Assembly: GCF_921293095.1 (NCBI RefSeq)
Contig: NC_060251.1
Span: 38,483,644 to 38,547,643 of the forward strand
Source: Ischnura elegans
Lineage: Eukaryota > Arthropoda > Insecta > Odonata > Coenagrionidae
Length of the DNA: 64,000 nt
Direction of reading: 5' to 3'
Positions within the stretch are counted from its first letter, which is position 1, and the number at the start of each line of letters is the position of its first letter. Below, one piece after another: positions 12,557 to 20,167 of this stretch. The translations under genes and the position numbers were made by a program. The notes under the pieces were generated by a model, which saw only the letters and a list, made by a program, of their open reading frames with translations, was not told the DNA's origin and ran no database searches.

Positions 12557-12958
12557 GGGCCGTATTCTTAGTCGACGCTGTAGGGCCAACCGACCCTGGA
12601 TACGTCATCAGCCCCTACATAAACCGATATCGCCCTACATACGCCACATCAAGCCTTACATATGGCCGTTTTTGGAACTAAACAGGCCATACTTGATGTA
12701 GGGTAGCTAAACCAGTCCTACACCCTACAAAAACAATATGCTCGGTCATAAATTTTCGGTCGTCTTTTCTTAGTTTCATAGTTAGTTCCATTACACCACC
12801 AGAGTGTAAAATTAGCACTGCGCCATCATATACGTCATTTCAGAGAACTTGACGACGGGATTACCCCCCACCACTTATGTAGGGTCGACTGAGAAACGCA
12901 TGTAGGGGCCTTTTGTTATGTAGGGACGGATATGTAGGGTCCACTAAGAATACGGCCC
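12557..12958. mobile_element. Nested MITE with GGGCCGTATTCTTAG ends
   Basis: The terminal inverted repeat is GGGCCGTATTCTTAGTCGAC against GGGCCGTATTCTTAGTGGAC from the right, flanked by AAT on both sides. The interior repeats CCCTACA/TGTAGGG words. The superfamily is uncertain. Confidence 0.75.
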
Positions 12959-13063
12959 AATGTTTCGCATGGGAGGGACCACGTGCTTCACCTTCGAACA
13001 GTTTAGTTTCGACCGACACACCGAGGACGAAGTATGGTTGAATGAAGTAGAGGTTCGGCCTTA

Positions 13064-13361
13064 CAGTGGCGCAGCGAGGGGGGGTTTTGGGGGATAAATC
13101 CCCCCCTCCCAGAGCTCACAGAAATTTTTAAGTTAAATCTATTTTACTTAATTGGATTAATATTGCTTATAGAATAGGGTGAGGATTAAAAAATATCCCT
13201 CAGAAGACAGTAAAAATCACCATTTTGAACCATTTATCTTAATTTTTTAGGAAGGCCTCCGCACCTCCCGCTTACCCTGGCGGGTATGCAATACCCCCAA
13301 GCCTCACAGTATTAGTTGCGCCTGAAACCCTCCCTAGCCTTAATTCCTGGCTGCGCCCCTG
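13064..13361 (+). mobile_element. hAT-like MITE (CAGTGGCGCAGCG family), copy 1
   Basis: It starts CAGTGGCGCAGCGAGGGGGG and ends CTGGCTGCGCCCCTG. It belongs to the family of 30719, 57246 and 63047, sharing TTACTTAATTGGATTAA and CTCAGAAG internal words. The flanking 8-mers (CGGCCTTA and CGTCCTAC) match at 5 of 8 positions, a decayed duplication. Confidence 0.85.
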
Positions 13362-13920
13362 CGTCCTACCGCCATTAGATGCATGGGGCACTCATATTTT
13401 TACCATTAAGAGGAGAACGGTGAACGCAAACTGGCCATTCGATTTTTATGCTCGAAGTTTTAACCTCTCTACATTCTAACAAGAAATGGGTCGAAACTAT
13501 TCCCTCTTTTCCCCCTCCACTCAACTTCTGGGATCGAAACTTAACAATGAGTAGCGGAGTTTCGATTAATTTAGTTTCGTTCCCAGGAGTAAAGTTTCGT
13601 CCCGGGTCGAAACTAAACTCCTAGGTGATTTTAATTTCGTACAGGAACGAAACTAAACCTAGGCCTCGTATTTTCGTTTGCCTCCGGGTCGAAACGAATC
13701 ATTTTCGTTTCGTTTCCCTGGTATGCAGGGTCATGTCTCCGCCTCTCTGTCCACCATTCTAAGAAAACGACGAGAAAAGCCACGCGTGTCAAGGAAAGCA
13801 TTCTGCTCGTCTTGCGATCGAAGTTCGGAAATTTCTTCGAAATGATTATCTACCCCTCAGACACGCCACTGCCAGTTCTCCTGGCCTTGATCTTGGCTAT
13901 TTACCTCTTTCCCCGTGTTC

Positions 13921-13924
13921 ATAT
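13921..13924. repeat. Left target-site duplication (ATAT) of the provirus
   Basis: ATAT directly precedes the 5' LTR and is repeated at 25296-25299 after the 3' LTR. A 4-bp alternating pyrimidine/purine target is typical of Ty3/gypsy errantiviruses. Confidence 0.9.
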
Positions 13925-14205
13925 TGTTGTGTCCGTGGCCGCGTTCATGCAGGCTCGTGAGTGCAAACGCGAGTGCGGACGCACGTAGTGCGCCCGCACC
14001 TGCGAGTACAGTCGTACGATCAAGGGCACACGAGTTGGGGGACGAACACAAGGTCACCTCCAAGCGTCCTCTAAACACTTGGGCGGATGTTTCGCAACCG
14101 CACCTGCGTCTCGGGGCGGACGTGCGCTGACTACCGGAAACGCTGCGGTTGTCGGCGGACGTGATTGCGAGACATATGCTGGTGCAAAACAGGATGCGTT
14201 CCAAG

Positions 14206-14242
14206 TATAAAAGGGAGAGCCTCCGGCTCACAAGTTGTCAGT
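14206..14242 (+). promoter_or_regulatory. Provirus core promoter: TATA box and TCAGT initiator
   Basis: TATAAAAG at 14206-14213 is followed by the arthropod initiator TCAGT at 14238-14242, whose A (14240) is the likely transcription start and the U3/R border. The spacing is a few bases longer than the commonest TATA-initiator distance. Confidence 0.7.
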
Positions 14243-14289
14243 CTTTGGCCCAACGCTGGACGTACCCTGCGGAGCACTAGCCTCCCAGT

Positions 14290-14313
14290 GAGAGAGAGAG
14301 AAAGAGAGAGAGA
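14290..14313 (+). promoter_or_regulatory. GA-rich tract downstream of the start site
   Basis: Alternating GAGAG repeats lie about 50-75 bases downstream of the predicted start. GAGAG is the binding word of the insect GAGA factor, so this may be a downstream promoter or chromatin-opening element. That role is inferred. The copy in the 3' LTR is at 25132-25155. Confidence 0.4.
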
Positions 14314-14331
14314 CTTCTAACTGTGACGGAT

Positions 14332-14337
14332 AATAAA
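14332..14337 (+). terminator. Polyadenylation signal AATAAA in the LTR
   Basis: AATAAA lies inside R. The functional copy for viral RNA would be the one in the 3' LTR at 25174-25179. Confidence 0.6.
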
Positions 14338-14455
14338 CACCGTTATGAGTTTAAGAAAGTCTGGCTTCTGATTCTCCTCGAGCTTCCCCGGTTGTAACCC
14401 CGGACGGTCCCCGATCCCGCTTTAAGGGTCTTGGTCGCCACAGGGATGCGACATT

Positions 14456-14473
14456 TGGTGGAGGCGCCGGGTA
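14456..14473 (+). other. Primer-binding site (tRNA not assigned)
   Basis: TGGTGGAGGCGCCGGG starts two bases after the LTR end and has the TGG needed to pair with a tRNA CCA end. Starting at the second TGG (14459) the first 11 bases resemble the complement of a tRNA-Thr end with one mismatch. I cannot settle which tRNA is used. Confidence 0.6.
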
Positions 14474-14526
14474 TAGCCTAGAGGACCGACGGTGAGACCG
14501 GAGAACACGGACAGGATCAGAGCCAA

Positions 14527-14535
14527 AGGGTAAGT
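14527..14535 (+). promoter_or_regulatory. Leader 5' splice site
   Basis: AGG|GTAAGT with the GT at 14530-14531 is close to a perfect consensus. It lies in the leader between primer site and gag, where retroviruses place the donor for env mRNAs. It would pair with the acceptors before ORF3, env1 and env2. The leader exon contains two short upstream frames (14345-14371 and 14446-14481). Confidence 0.7.
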
Positions 14536-14634
14536 ACGCTGCCTCTTTCTAAAAAATGTCTTTTACTGTTCTATGAATGTTTGTTAGTTGTTTTTGAAGA
14601 CTCTATGATTTGACGAGTGCCTTGAGATGTTGTT

Positions 14635-15927
14635 ATGTCAGCAAACCCACGACGTAGCCGGCGGTTATTAGGTAGGGAGCCTATAATATTCGCAGCAGTC
14701 CGTCCACAATTAAGAGTACCCCGTATAGAAGAATTGAGAGAGGAAAGGATAGGATTGAGAGTACGCCCTATAGAAGAACTCTTAGAGCCAAGAGTAGAAT
14801 TTGAGCAGGACCCAGGATTAGAGGACTTAGTACAGGACGAAGATAGAGAAATGGCTTCCCCAGCTAGTGGACCGAGGTCGGAAACTCCGGCAAGTGCCGA
14901 CGGGGCGAGCAGGGAAGGCAGTGAGACCGTCACAACGTGTAGGCACGAAGACGTGCGAAACGTAAGAGGGACCCTATGCAATTTAACGCCGCCAAAATTC
15001 AAAGGCCTTGAGGGGGAAGATCCGTGCCATTATGTCAGTCATTTCAGCAAGATAGCAATAGCAAACGGCTGGGATGACAGCACAAAAGTTAAACTTTTTC
15101 CCTGTTTTTTAGAGGGAACCGCGGCACGATGGTTACAAGCGCTCGATGGGTACGATAGCGACACAGGCGTAGTCCACGGGGACTGGGAGGATCTGACAAG
15201 GGCTTTTAAGGCCGCTTTTAAAGGAACATTTTCGGACGAGCTGAAAGAGAAGAGATTACGAGAACGGAAGCAAGGGCCCTTTGAGTCAACAGAGGGATAC
15301 TTCTATGACACAAAAGCACTTTGTAAAGAAGTAGACCCACAGATGTCGGAAGCCGAGATGGTACGAAACATAATAAAAGGTCTAAGACCCCAATTATTAA
15401 TGAACATAGTACCGAGGGAACCACGCACCACCGGAGCTCTCTTGGGGTTCATCAGATTAGAAGAAGAGGCGGCTTGCCTAGCTGACGCGGTTAAGGAAAG
15501 ACGACCTCCGACAATGATCCTCAAGGAGACGGGGGGAACTTCCGACCGAAGGGTAGAGGAAGAATTGGAAAGACTACGGGCCGAAATCCGCCAACTGAAA
15601 TACAGGAACGAGCACCCCCCGAGGGAATCAGGGCAGCCTAGGAGAAGGCAAGGAGACTCGAGGCCGACGTACGGGGGACCCTCGCCGTTCTCCCAAGCAT
15701 CTAGAACCCGGGAAGGCAAGCCCATCTGCTACCAATGCAGAGAGACGGGTCATGTGGCTGCCGCGTGTCCAAAGAACAAGCCGCGATGCTACACTTGCCA
15801 GGGTTACGGGCACCGGGCTGCACAGTGCCCCTCACGAGCCCCGAGGGCGGACCAAGGAAGGTTCCAGACCCGGAACACCAACCAAAGGTGGGAGAGGCCA
15901 CCAAATGGCAGCCCGCGCGCGCAGTAG
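14635..15927 (+). CDS. gag: Gag polyprotein
   Basis: A 430-residue structural polyprotein. Residues about 1-110 are charged and probably matrix-like. Residues about 117-290 form a Ty3/gypsy capsid region (LTPPKFKGLEGEDP, then AARWLQALDG and LRERKQGPFEST). A charged coiled stretch lies at 305-325. Two CCHC zinc knuckles follow, CYQCRETGHVAAAC (365-378) and CYTCQGYGHRAAQC (385-398), which bind genomic RNA. The ATG is the first in this frame after a TGA at about 14623, but several out-of-frame ATGs lie between the leader splice site and it. The last 223 nt of the frame overlap pol. Gag alone is expected to be the major product of unspliced RNA. Confidence 0.95.
   Translation: MSANPRRSRRLLGREPIIFAAVRPQLRVPRIEELREERIGLRVRPIEELLEPRVEFEQDPGLEDLVQDEDREMASPASGPRSETPASADGASREGSETVTTCRHEDVRNVRGTLCNLTPPKFKGLEGEDPCHYVSHFSKIAIANGWDDSTKVKLFPCFLEGTAARWLQALDGYDSDTGVVHGDWEDLTRAFKAAFKGTFSDELKEKRLRERKQGPFESTEGYFYDTKALCKEVDPQMSEAEMVRNIIKGLRPQLLMNIVPREPRTTGALLGFIRLEEEAACLADAVKERRPPTMILKETGGTSDRRVEEELERLRAEIRQLKYRNEHPPRESGQPRRRQGDSRPTYGGPSPFSQASRTREGKPICYQCRETGHVAAACPKNKPRCYTCQGYGHRAAQCPSRAPRADQGRFQTRNTNQRWERPPNGSPRAQ
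15705..15927 (+). other. gag-pol overlap, -1 frameshift region
   Basis: The pol frame opens at 15705 (after a TAG at 15702-15704) and gag ends at 15927. Pol is in the -1 frame relative to gag, so Gag-Pol needs a -1 ribosomal shift within these 223 nt. Reading the gag codons through the overlap I find no canonical X XXY YYZ heptamer, so the slip site is unusual or the junction is made another way. Confidence 0.8.
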
Positions 15928-18900
15928 GAGGAACGTCCGCGGGCAGGACCATAGATGACGACCTCCTCCGTATAGCAGGGAAACTGAGTGGTAAGTACAC
16001 TCCCATAGTTCTAGATACCGGCTCATGTGTTAGCTTAATAAGCAGTGAATTGGTGGAAGGATCGAAAGTAGAGCCCGAAAAGCGTGTACTTAGGGCGGCT
16101 AACGGCCAGTGTTTGAGAAGCTCGGGTCGAATAAAATTAGAAATCGACTTAGGTGGAAAACAATTTGATGTAACATTCAGTGTTATTGAAGACTTTGCAT
16201 GGCCTGTGTTGTTGGGAACAGATTTCCTTGTTCACTACAAGGCTGTAATAGATTTTAATAGGATGTTTGCAAAGTTCGCGCACCCCGAGCAAGAGGTCGT
16301 CATTCCAATTGGTAAGGAAATGTCTGAAAATGTTAGAGCCCTCGTAGAATCCTTTATAGAAGACATGAATCCGGTGTTCGAGGACATAGTGCATAGATAT
16401 TTGGCAAATAGAGATGTGGATGAAGAAGAGGTCGATGGAGGATCTGAGAAAATGACGGCAGAAGAAGATGTCCGAATTCCGCCGAGATCCACAGTGAAAA
16501 TTCCGGTGAAGGGACCGCGCAATGGCGGCACAGATAAAGTAATAGTGGCAGAACGTTTGAATAAGCAAGGAGTGACTTTAGAGAAGGTGGAAGTAGTAGA
16601 GGATAAAATGATAGCTGCTCTACGTAACCACCGCTTCATACCGAAGGCAGTATTAAAAGATACAACCCTAGGTAGATGGGGTAATACTGAGAACATGGAG
16701 AGTGACTATACGGAAGAAATTCCTAAGAATTTCATAGATTTTAGAGAAACTGACCGCGCGAAACTAGAAATAAACCCTCAGCTGACGTGGGAACAGAGAC
16801 AGGAAATGAACGAGTTAATAAAGGAGTTTGACGATGTGTTTGCTTGGACGCCCGATAGACTGGGGAAAACGCACTTAGTGGAGCATACAATCCCCCTAGA
16901 AAATGAGACGCCTATTCACCAACCGCCGTACCGTGTTTCGCATAAAGAGAAAGAGATTATTAGAGAACAAGTGGACGAAATGTTAAAATTAGGTGTAATT
17001 AGACCATCAAATTCTCCATGGGCATCCCCCGTCGTTCTTGTGAAAAAGAAAGACGGCGGATGGCGTTTTTGTGTCGATTATCGTAAGCTGAATGCCGTCA
17101 CCAGAAAAGATAGTTACCCATTGCCAGTCATAGACGACATTTTGAGCTATCTGGGTGAAGCAAAATACTTTACCAGTCTGGACATGTTTAGTGGATATTG
17201 GCAAATAGCAATGAAAGAGGAAGACAAGCCAAAAACAGCTTTCATTACTCCAGATGGCCTTTATGAATTTAATGTACTAAGCTTTGGATTAACGTCGGCC
17301 CCTATGAGTTTTCAGTGGTTGGCAGACACCGTTCTGGCAGGTCTTAAATGGAATAAGGCGTTGGTATACTTAGATGATATTTTGGTATATGGGAAAACGT
17401 ATGGAGAATTATTAGAAAATACGCGTTTGGTTTTTCAGAGATTAAGGGAAGCGGGGCTCACCCTAAAACCTTCGAAATGCCATTTCGGAATGACCACAAC
17501 CAACATTTTGGGTCACACCGTCAGTGGGGAAGGGATAAAACCGGACGAAGGGAAAATAAAGGCGGTCCAAGAGTTTCCACAACCGAAAAAAGTGAAAGAT
17601 GTACAAAGCTTTTTAGGTCTTTGTAATTTTTACAGAAAATTTGTTAAAGATTTCTCTAGAATAGCTAGGCCCCTTCACCTACTCACGAGGAAGGATACAA
17701 CATTCAAGTGGTCCGAGAAAGAGGAAAAGGCTTTCCAGGAGTTAAAGACAGCCCTAACGACTGCGCCCGTTCTAAGGCATTACTCACCAAAGCTCCCCCT
17801 TGAACTACGCGTAGATGCCTCAGGCTTTGGCCTGGGTGCGATCCTATTGCAAGGAGAAGGGAAGGACATTCGCCCTGTGGCGTACGCTTCAAGAACTCTG
17901 TCTAAAGCTGAACAGAATTATCCCATAACGGAAAAGGAATGTTTGGCCGCCGTGTGGGCGCTAACTCATTTCCGACCGTACGTATGGGGACAGAAGATAA
18001 AGATAGTGACTGACCACCACGCCCTATGCTGGTTAAAATCCATAAAAGATCCCTCGGGCAGGTTGGCAAGATGGAGCTTACGCCTACAAGAAATAGATTA
18101 CGTAGTTCAATACAAGTCAGGACGGACGCATAACGATGCCGATTGCCTTTCCCGAAATCCAAATTCAAGCCCCGATGAAAAAGAATCAGAGGAGGCGGAC
18201 GAAATACCTATGCTGTCCCTGTTGGGGAAAAGAAACGAAGTAGGACCAAAAGAGATGGCTATACTTGCATTACTTGGCGAGGAAATAGGTAAAGCACAGA
18301 GAGAAGACGAGGAGTTAGCTCCTATGATTCAGGCCTTGGAAGAACCAGATAAGGTGGATGACATGATGTTAAAAAACGTCAGATTCTTCACCTTAAAAGA
18401 CGGTGTGCTGTTAAAGAGAAATGGAGGGACAAGAGGGAAAATGCGCTTGACAGTGATCCCGAAAAAGCTTCAACAGGAAGTAATGTACGCGAGTCATGAT
18501 GACCCACTGTCGGGCCACTTAGGTTTTTCCCGAACTTACGACAAATTAAGAATGCGTTATTATTGGAGAGGAATGAAAAATGACGCCTTAAGATACGTGA
18601 GAGGTTGCCCAGACTGTCAGGTGAGGAAAGGACCGCACGAGAAACCAGCGGGGTTTCTGCAGGCAATATCGCCAGGTCAGCCATTCGAGAAGATAGGCGT
18701 TGACTTGCTGGGTCCTTTCAGACGTAGCGGGAGAGGAAAGACGATGATAGTCGTTGCTACGGACTATGCGACGAGATGGGCCGAAACTAAGGCCTTGACA
18801 AACGGGACAGCCGAACAAGTCTCTAAATTTCTACTAGAGCAGATCATCTGCAGACATGGGGCACCAAAGACAATCCTCACAGATAGAGGAAAAGTGTTTC

Positions 18901-19505
18901 AGTCAGCATGTATTAAGTCTCTGCTGACGAGCATGGGAGTGGTACGGTCATTCACAACGGCCTACCATCCCCAGACAAATGGCCTTACAGAAAGGCTTAA
19001 TAAGACACTAGCAGAAATGTTAAGTGCGTTCACAGGAGAACAACAGAAGGACTGGGACGAGTTCTTACCCCAAGTCACGTTTGCCTACAATACGACACGG
19101 CAAGCGACGTATGGAGAGACTCCATATTTTCTAGTCCATGGTAGAGAAGCAGTGTTACCCCCTGAGGCAATGTTAGGGGATAGAGAAGATTCGGACTGGA
19201 CGAAAGACCGAGAAAGGTTAGAGGAAGCAAGAAATAGAGCTTTAGAAATGTTAGCCCAGAGACAGAAAAAAGAAGCAGTAAGATACAATGCACAGCGAAA
19301 AGAGAGAGAATTCGCCGTGGGAGATCTGATCAGATTATATACGCCGAACAGGAAGGTGGGGAAGAGTGAGAAACTTCTTCCACAATACCAAGGTCCATTC
19401 AAGGTACTTGAAAGGAAGGGACCAGTCAATTACGAGATAGAGAAGGCGAAAGGCAAAAAAGACGTAGTACACGTCTCACGGATGACTCCATACAACCTAA
19501 GGTAA
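15705..19505 (+). CDS. pol: Pol polyprotein: protease, reverse transcriptase, RNase H, integrase
   Basis: Numbering is from the in-frame ATG at 15735 (1,256 codons); the true N-terminus depends on the frameshift. The retropepsin has its catalytic D94-T95-G96 and the flap-side LLGTDFL at 159-165. The reverse transcriptase spans about 399-590, with CVDYRKLN, TSLDMFSGYWQI and the active site Y545-LDD. RNase H runs about 688-806 (VDAS D694, EKE near 735, TD760HH, DADCLSR). The integrase zinc module is H921, H928, C958, C961. The catalytic triad D990, D1050, E1086 has D,D-35-E spacing. The C-terminus ends VHVSRMTPYNLR, as in metazoan Ty3/gypsy elements, with no chromodomain. All catalytic residues are present and the frame has no stop. 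It ends in TAA, immediately followed in the same frame by the open stretch leading to ORF3. Confidence 0.96.
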   Translation, partial: NPGRQAHLLPMQRDGSCGCRVSKEQAAMLHLPGLRAPGCTVPLTSPEGGPRKVPDPEHQPKVGEATKWQPARAVGGTSAGRTIDDDLLRIAGKLSGKYTPIVLDTGSCVSLISSELVEGSKVEPEKRVLRAANGQCLRSSGRIKLEIDLGGKQFDVTFSVIEDFAWPVLLGTDFLVHYKAVIDFNRMFAKFAHPEQEVVIPIGKEMSENVRALVESFIEDMNPVFEDIVHRYLANRDVDEEEVDGGSEKMTAEEDVRIPPRSTVKIPVKGPRNGGTDKVIVAERLNKQGVTLEKVEVVEDKMIAALRNHRFIPKAVLKDTTLGRWGNTENMESDYTEEIPKNFIDFRETDRAKLEINPQLTWEQRQEMNELIKEFDDVFAWTPDRLGKTHLVEHTIPLENETPIHQPPYRVSHKEKEIIREQVDEMLKLGVIRPSNSPWASPVVLVKKKDGGWRFCVDYRKLNAVTRKDSYPLPVIDDILSYLGEAKYFTSLDMFSGYWQIAMKEEDKPKTAFITPDGLYEFNVLSFGLTSAPMSFQWLADTVLAGLKWNKALVYLDDILVYGKTYGELLENTRLVFQRLREAGLTLKPSKCHFGMTTTNILGHTVSGEGIKPDEGKIKAVQEFPQPKKVKDVQSFLGLCNFYRKFVKDFSRIARPLHLLTRKDTTFKWSEKEEKAFQELKTALTTAPVLRHYSPKLPLELRVDASGFGLGAILLQGEGKDIRPVAYASRTLSKAEQNYPITEKECLAAVWALTHFRPYVWGQKIKIVTDHHALCWLKSIKDPSGRLARWSLRLQEIDYVVQYKSGRTHNDADCLSRNPNSSPDEKESEEADEIPMLSLLGKRNEVGPKEMAILALLGEEIGKAQREDEELAPMIQALEEPDKVDDMMLKNVRFFTLKDGVLLKRNGGTRGKMRLTVIPKKLQQEVMYASHDDPLSGHLGFSRTYDKLRMRYYWRGMKNDALRYVRGCPDCQVRKGPHEKPAGFLQAISPGQPFEKIGVDLLGPFRRSGRGKTMIVVATDYATRWAETKALTNGTAEQVSKFLLEQIICRHGAPKTILTDRGKVFQSACIKSLLTSMGVVRSFTTAYHPQTNGLTERLNKTLAEMLSAFTGEQQKDWDEFLPQVTFAYNTTRQATYGETPYFLVHGREAVLPPEAMLGDREDSDWTKDRERLEEARNRALEMLAQRQKKEAVRYNAQRKEREFAVGDLIRLYTPNRKVGKSEKLLPQYQGPFKVLERKGPVNYEIEKAKGKKDVVHVSRMTPYNLR

Positions 19506-19528
19506 GTGGAAAATAGGAAATCAAGCAG

Positions 19529-19543
19529 TCTGATTCATTTCAG
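19529..19543 (+). promoter_or_regulatory. 3' splice site for ORF3 mRNA
   Basis: A CTGAT branch-like word and TTCATTTCAG end at 19543. The ORF3 ATG begins two bases into the downstream exon (19545). Joined to the leader donor at 14530, this would make ORF3 the first long frame of a subgenomic RNA. Confidence 0.5.
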
Positions 19544-19544
19544 A

Positions 19545-20120
19545 ATGGCGGATCTTGGAAGGTGTGGGATTTGCAAGGAAAAAGGGCACACCCCTGGAAA
19601 TTGCCCTGAATGGCCTACTGCAGAATGTTACCCCAGCCCACCGATCACCTTTCCCGACACGCTGACAGTGTCCGGGATGGTATGTGGGGTACTCAGTCAC
19701 CACATCAAGGTCCTTCCATGTAGTGAATATACATGGGTGGACCCAAGGATCCTCCCGGGGGATCGGAGGGGAAAGTCGATGGAGATAATTCCCTTAGAAC
19801 TGGGAAGCCAGAGGTTTAATCCATGGGGCCACATTGTGTGGAATCCAGGACTACCCCTGGAACTGGGTCTGGATTTTCTCCAGAGAGCGGGGGCAGTAAT
19901 TGACCTGAGGAGCTGCCAGTTAATATTTCCAGGAAACAACGCTCTCCCTCTCCATCGAGCAACACCCTTCGTGTGGGAATGTGAGGACCCCACCGGCCGG
20001 GAATTCGACGACATCCTGAGGATGGAATGCATTCCCGGATCAACGGTACTTAATTCCATTCTTCTCTTTTTTATAATAGATCCAAGACTACCAGGACGAC
20101 TGGAGAGAGACTTTGCTTGA
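19545..20120 (+). CDS. ORF3: zinc-knuckle protein with inactive retropepsin-like domain
   Basis: A 191-residue protein from the first ATG; the frame is open back to the pol stop. The N-terminus holds a complete CCHC knuckle, CGICKEKGHTPGNC, like those of Gag. The rest resembles a retropepsin: TLTVSGMVCGVL, a strand IKVLPCSEYTWVDPRIL where DTG would sit, and LELGLDFLQRAGAVIDL, which parallels LLGTDFLVHYKAVIDF of this element's own protease. The DTG triad is absent, so it should not cleave. It may bind RNA and pair with, or act as a decoy for, the protease, which works as a dimer; this is inference. Its last codons also encode the polypyrimidine tract of the env1 splice site. It does not match a standard errantivirus gene. 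Confidence 0.8.
   Translation: MADLGRCGICKEKGHTPGNCPEWPTAECYPSPPITFPDTLTVSGMVCGVLSHHIKVLPCSEYTWVDPRILPGDRRGKSMEIIPLELGSQRFNPWGHIVWNPGLPLELGLDFLQRAGAVIDLRSCQLIFPGNNALPLHRATPFVWECEDPTGREFDDILRMECIPGSTVLNSILLFFIIDPRLPGRLERDFA
20055..20079 (+). promoter_or_regulatory. 3' splice site for env1 mRNA
   Basis: A long pyrimidine tract (CCATTCTTCTCTTTTTTATA) precedes ATAG|A with AG at 20078-20079. The first ATG downstream is that of env1, 88 nt into the exon. The signal lies inside the 3' end of ORF3. Confidence 0.65.
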
Positions 20121-20167
20121 TTGGTTTACAACTGAAGGGACCAAACAGTGAGTAAAGGTAGCACACA

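Larger units (their letters stand above)
12362..13720. mobile_element. Composite hAT-like element, 1,359 bp, carrying two nested elements
   Basis: It starts CAGGGATGGCAATCG and ends TTCGTTTCCCTG. A perfect 8-bp duplication GTATGCAG lies at 12354-12361 and 13721-13728. Both flanking parts are rich in the word GGGTCGAAAC (near 12477-12545 and 13490-13695), suggesting subterminal transposase-binding repeats. A 402-bp element (12557-12958) and a hAT MITE (13064-13361) are inserted inside, which accounts for about half of its length. No transposase is visible. Confidence 0.88.
13925..14453 (+). repeat. 5' long terminal repeat (529 bp)
   Basis: It begins TGTTGTG and ends GCGACA. Reading it against 24767-25295 shows no difference. 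It is CpG-rich, unlike the flanks. U3 holds a hairpin at 13973-13999 (GTGCGGACGCAC / GTGCGCCCGCAC, one mismatch). The TATA box is at 14206, the initiator at 14238, a GA tract at 14290-14313, and AATAAA at 14332. Confidence 0.97.

Noticed and set aside
13857-14231. Minus-strand frame of 124 codons in the 5' LTR, repeated in the 3' LTR (24663-25073)
   Set aside because: It recurs simply because the LTRs are duplicates; antisense to the promoter, no family similarity.
14571-15725. Minus-strand frames of up to 143 codons opposite gag
   Set aside because: Antisense shadows of a strongly coding region.
16149-16696. Minus-strand frames of 139-153 codons opposite pol
   Set aside because: Shadows of the pol frame.
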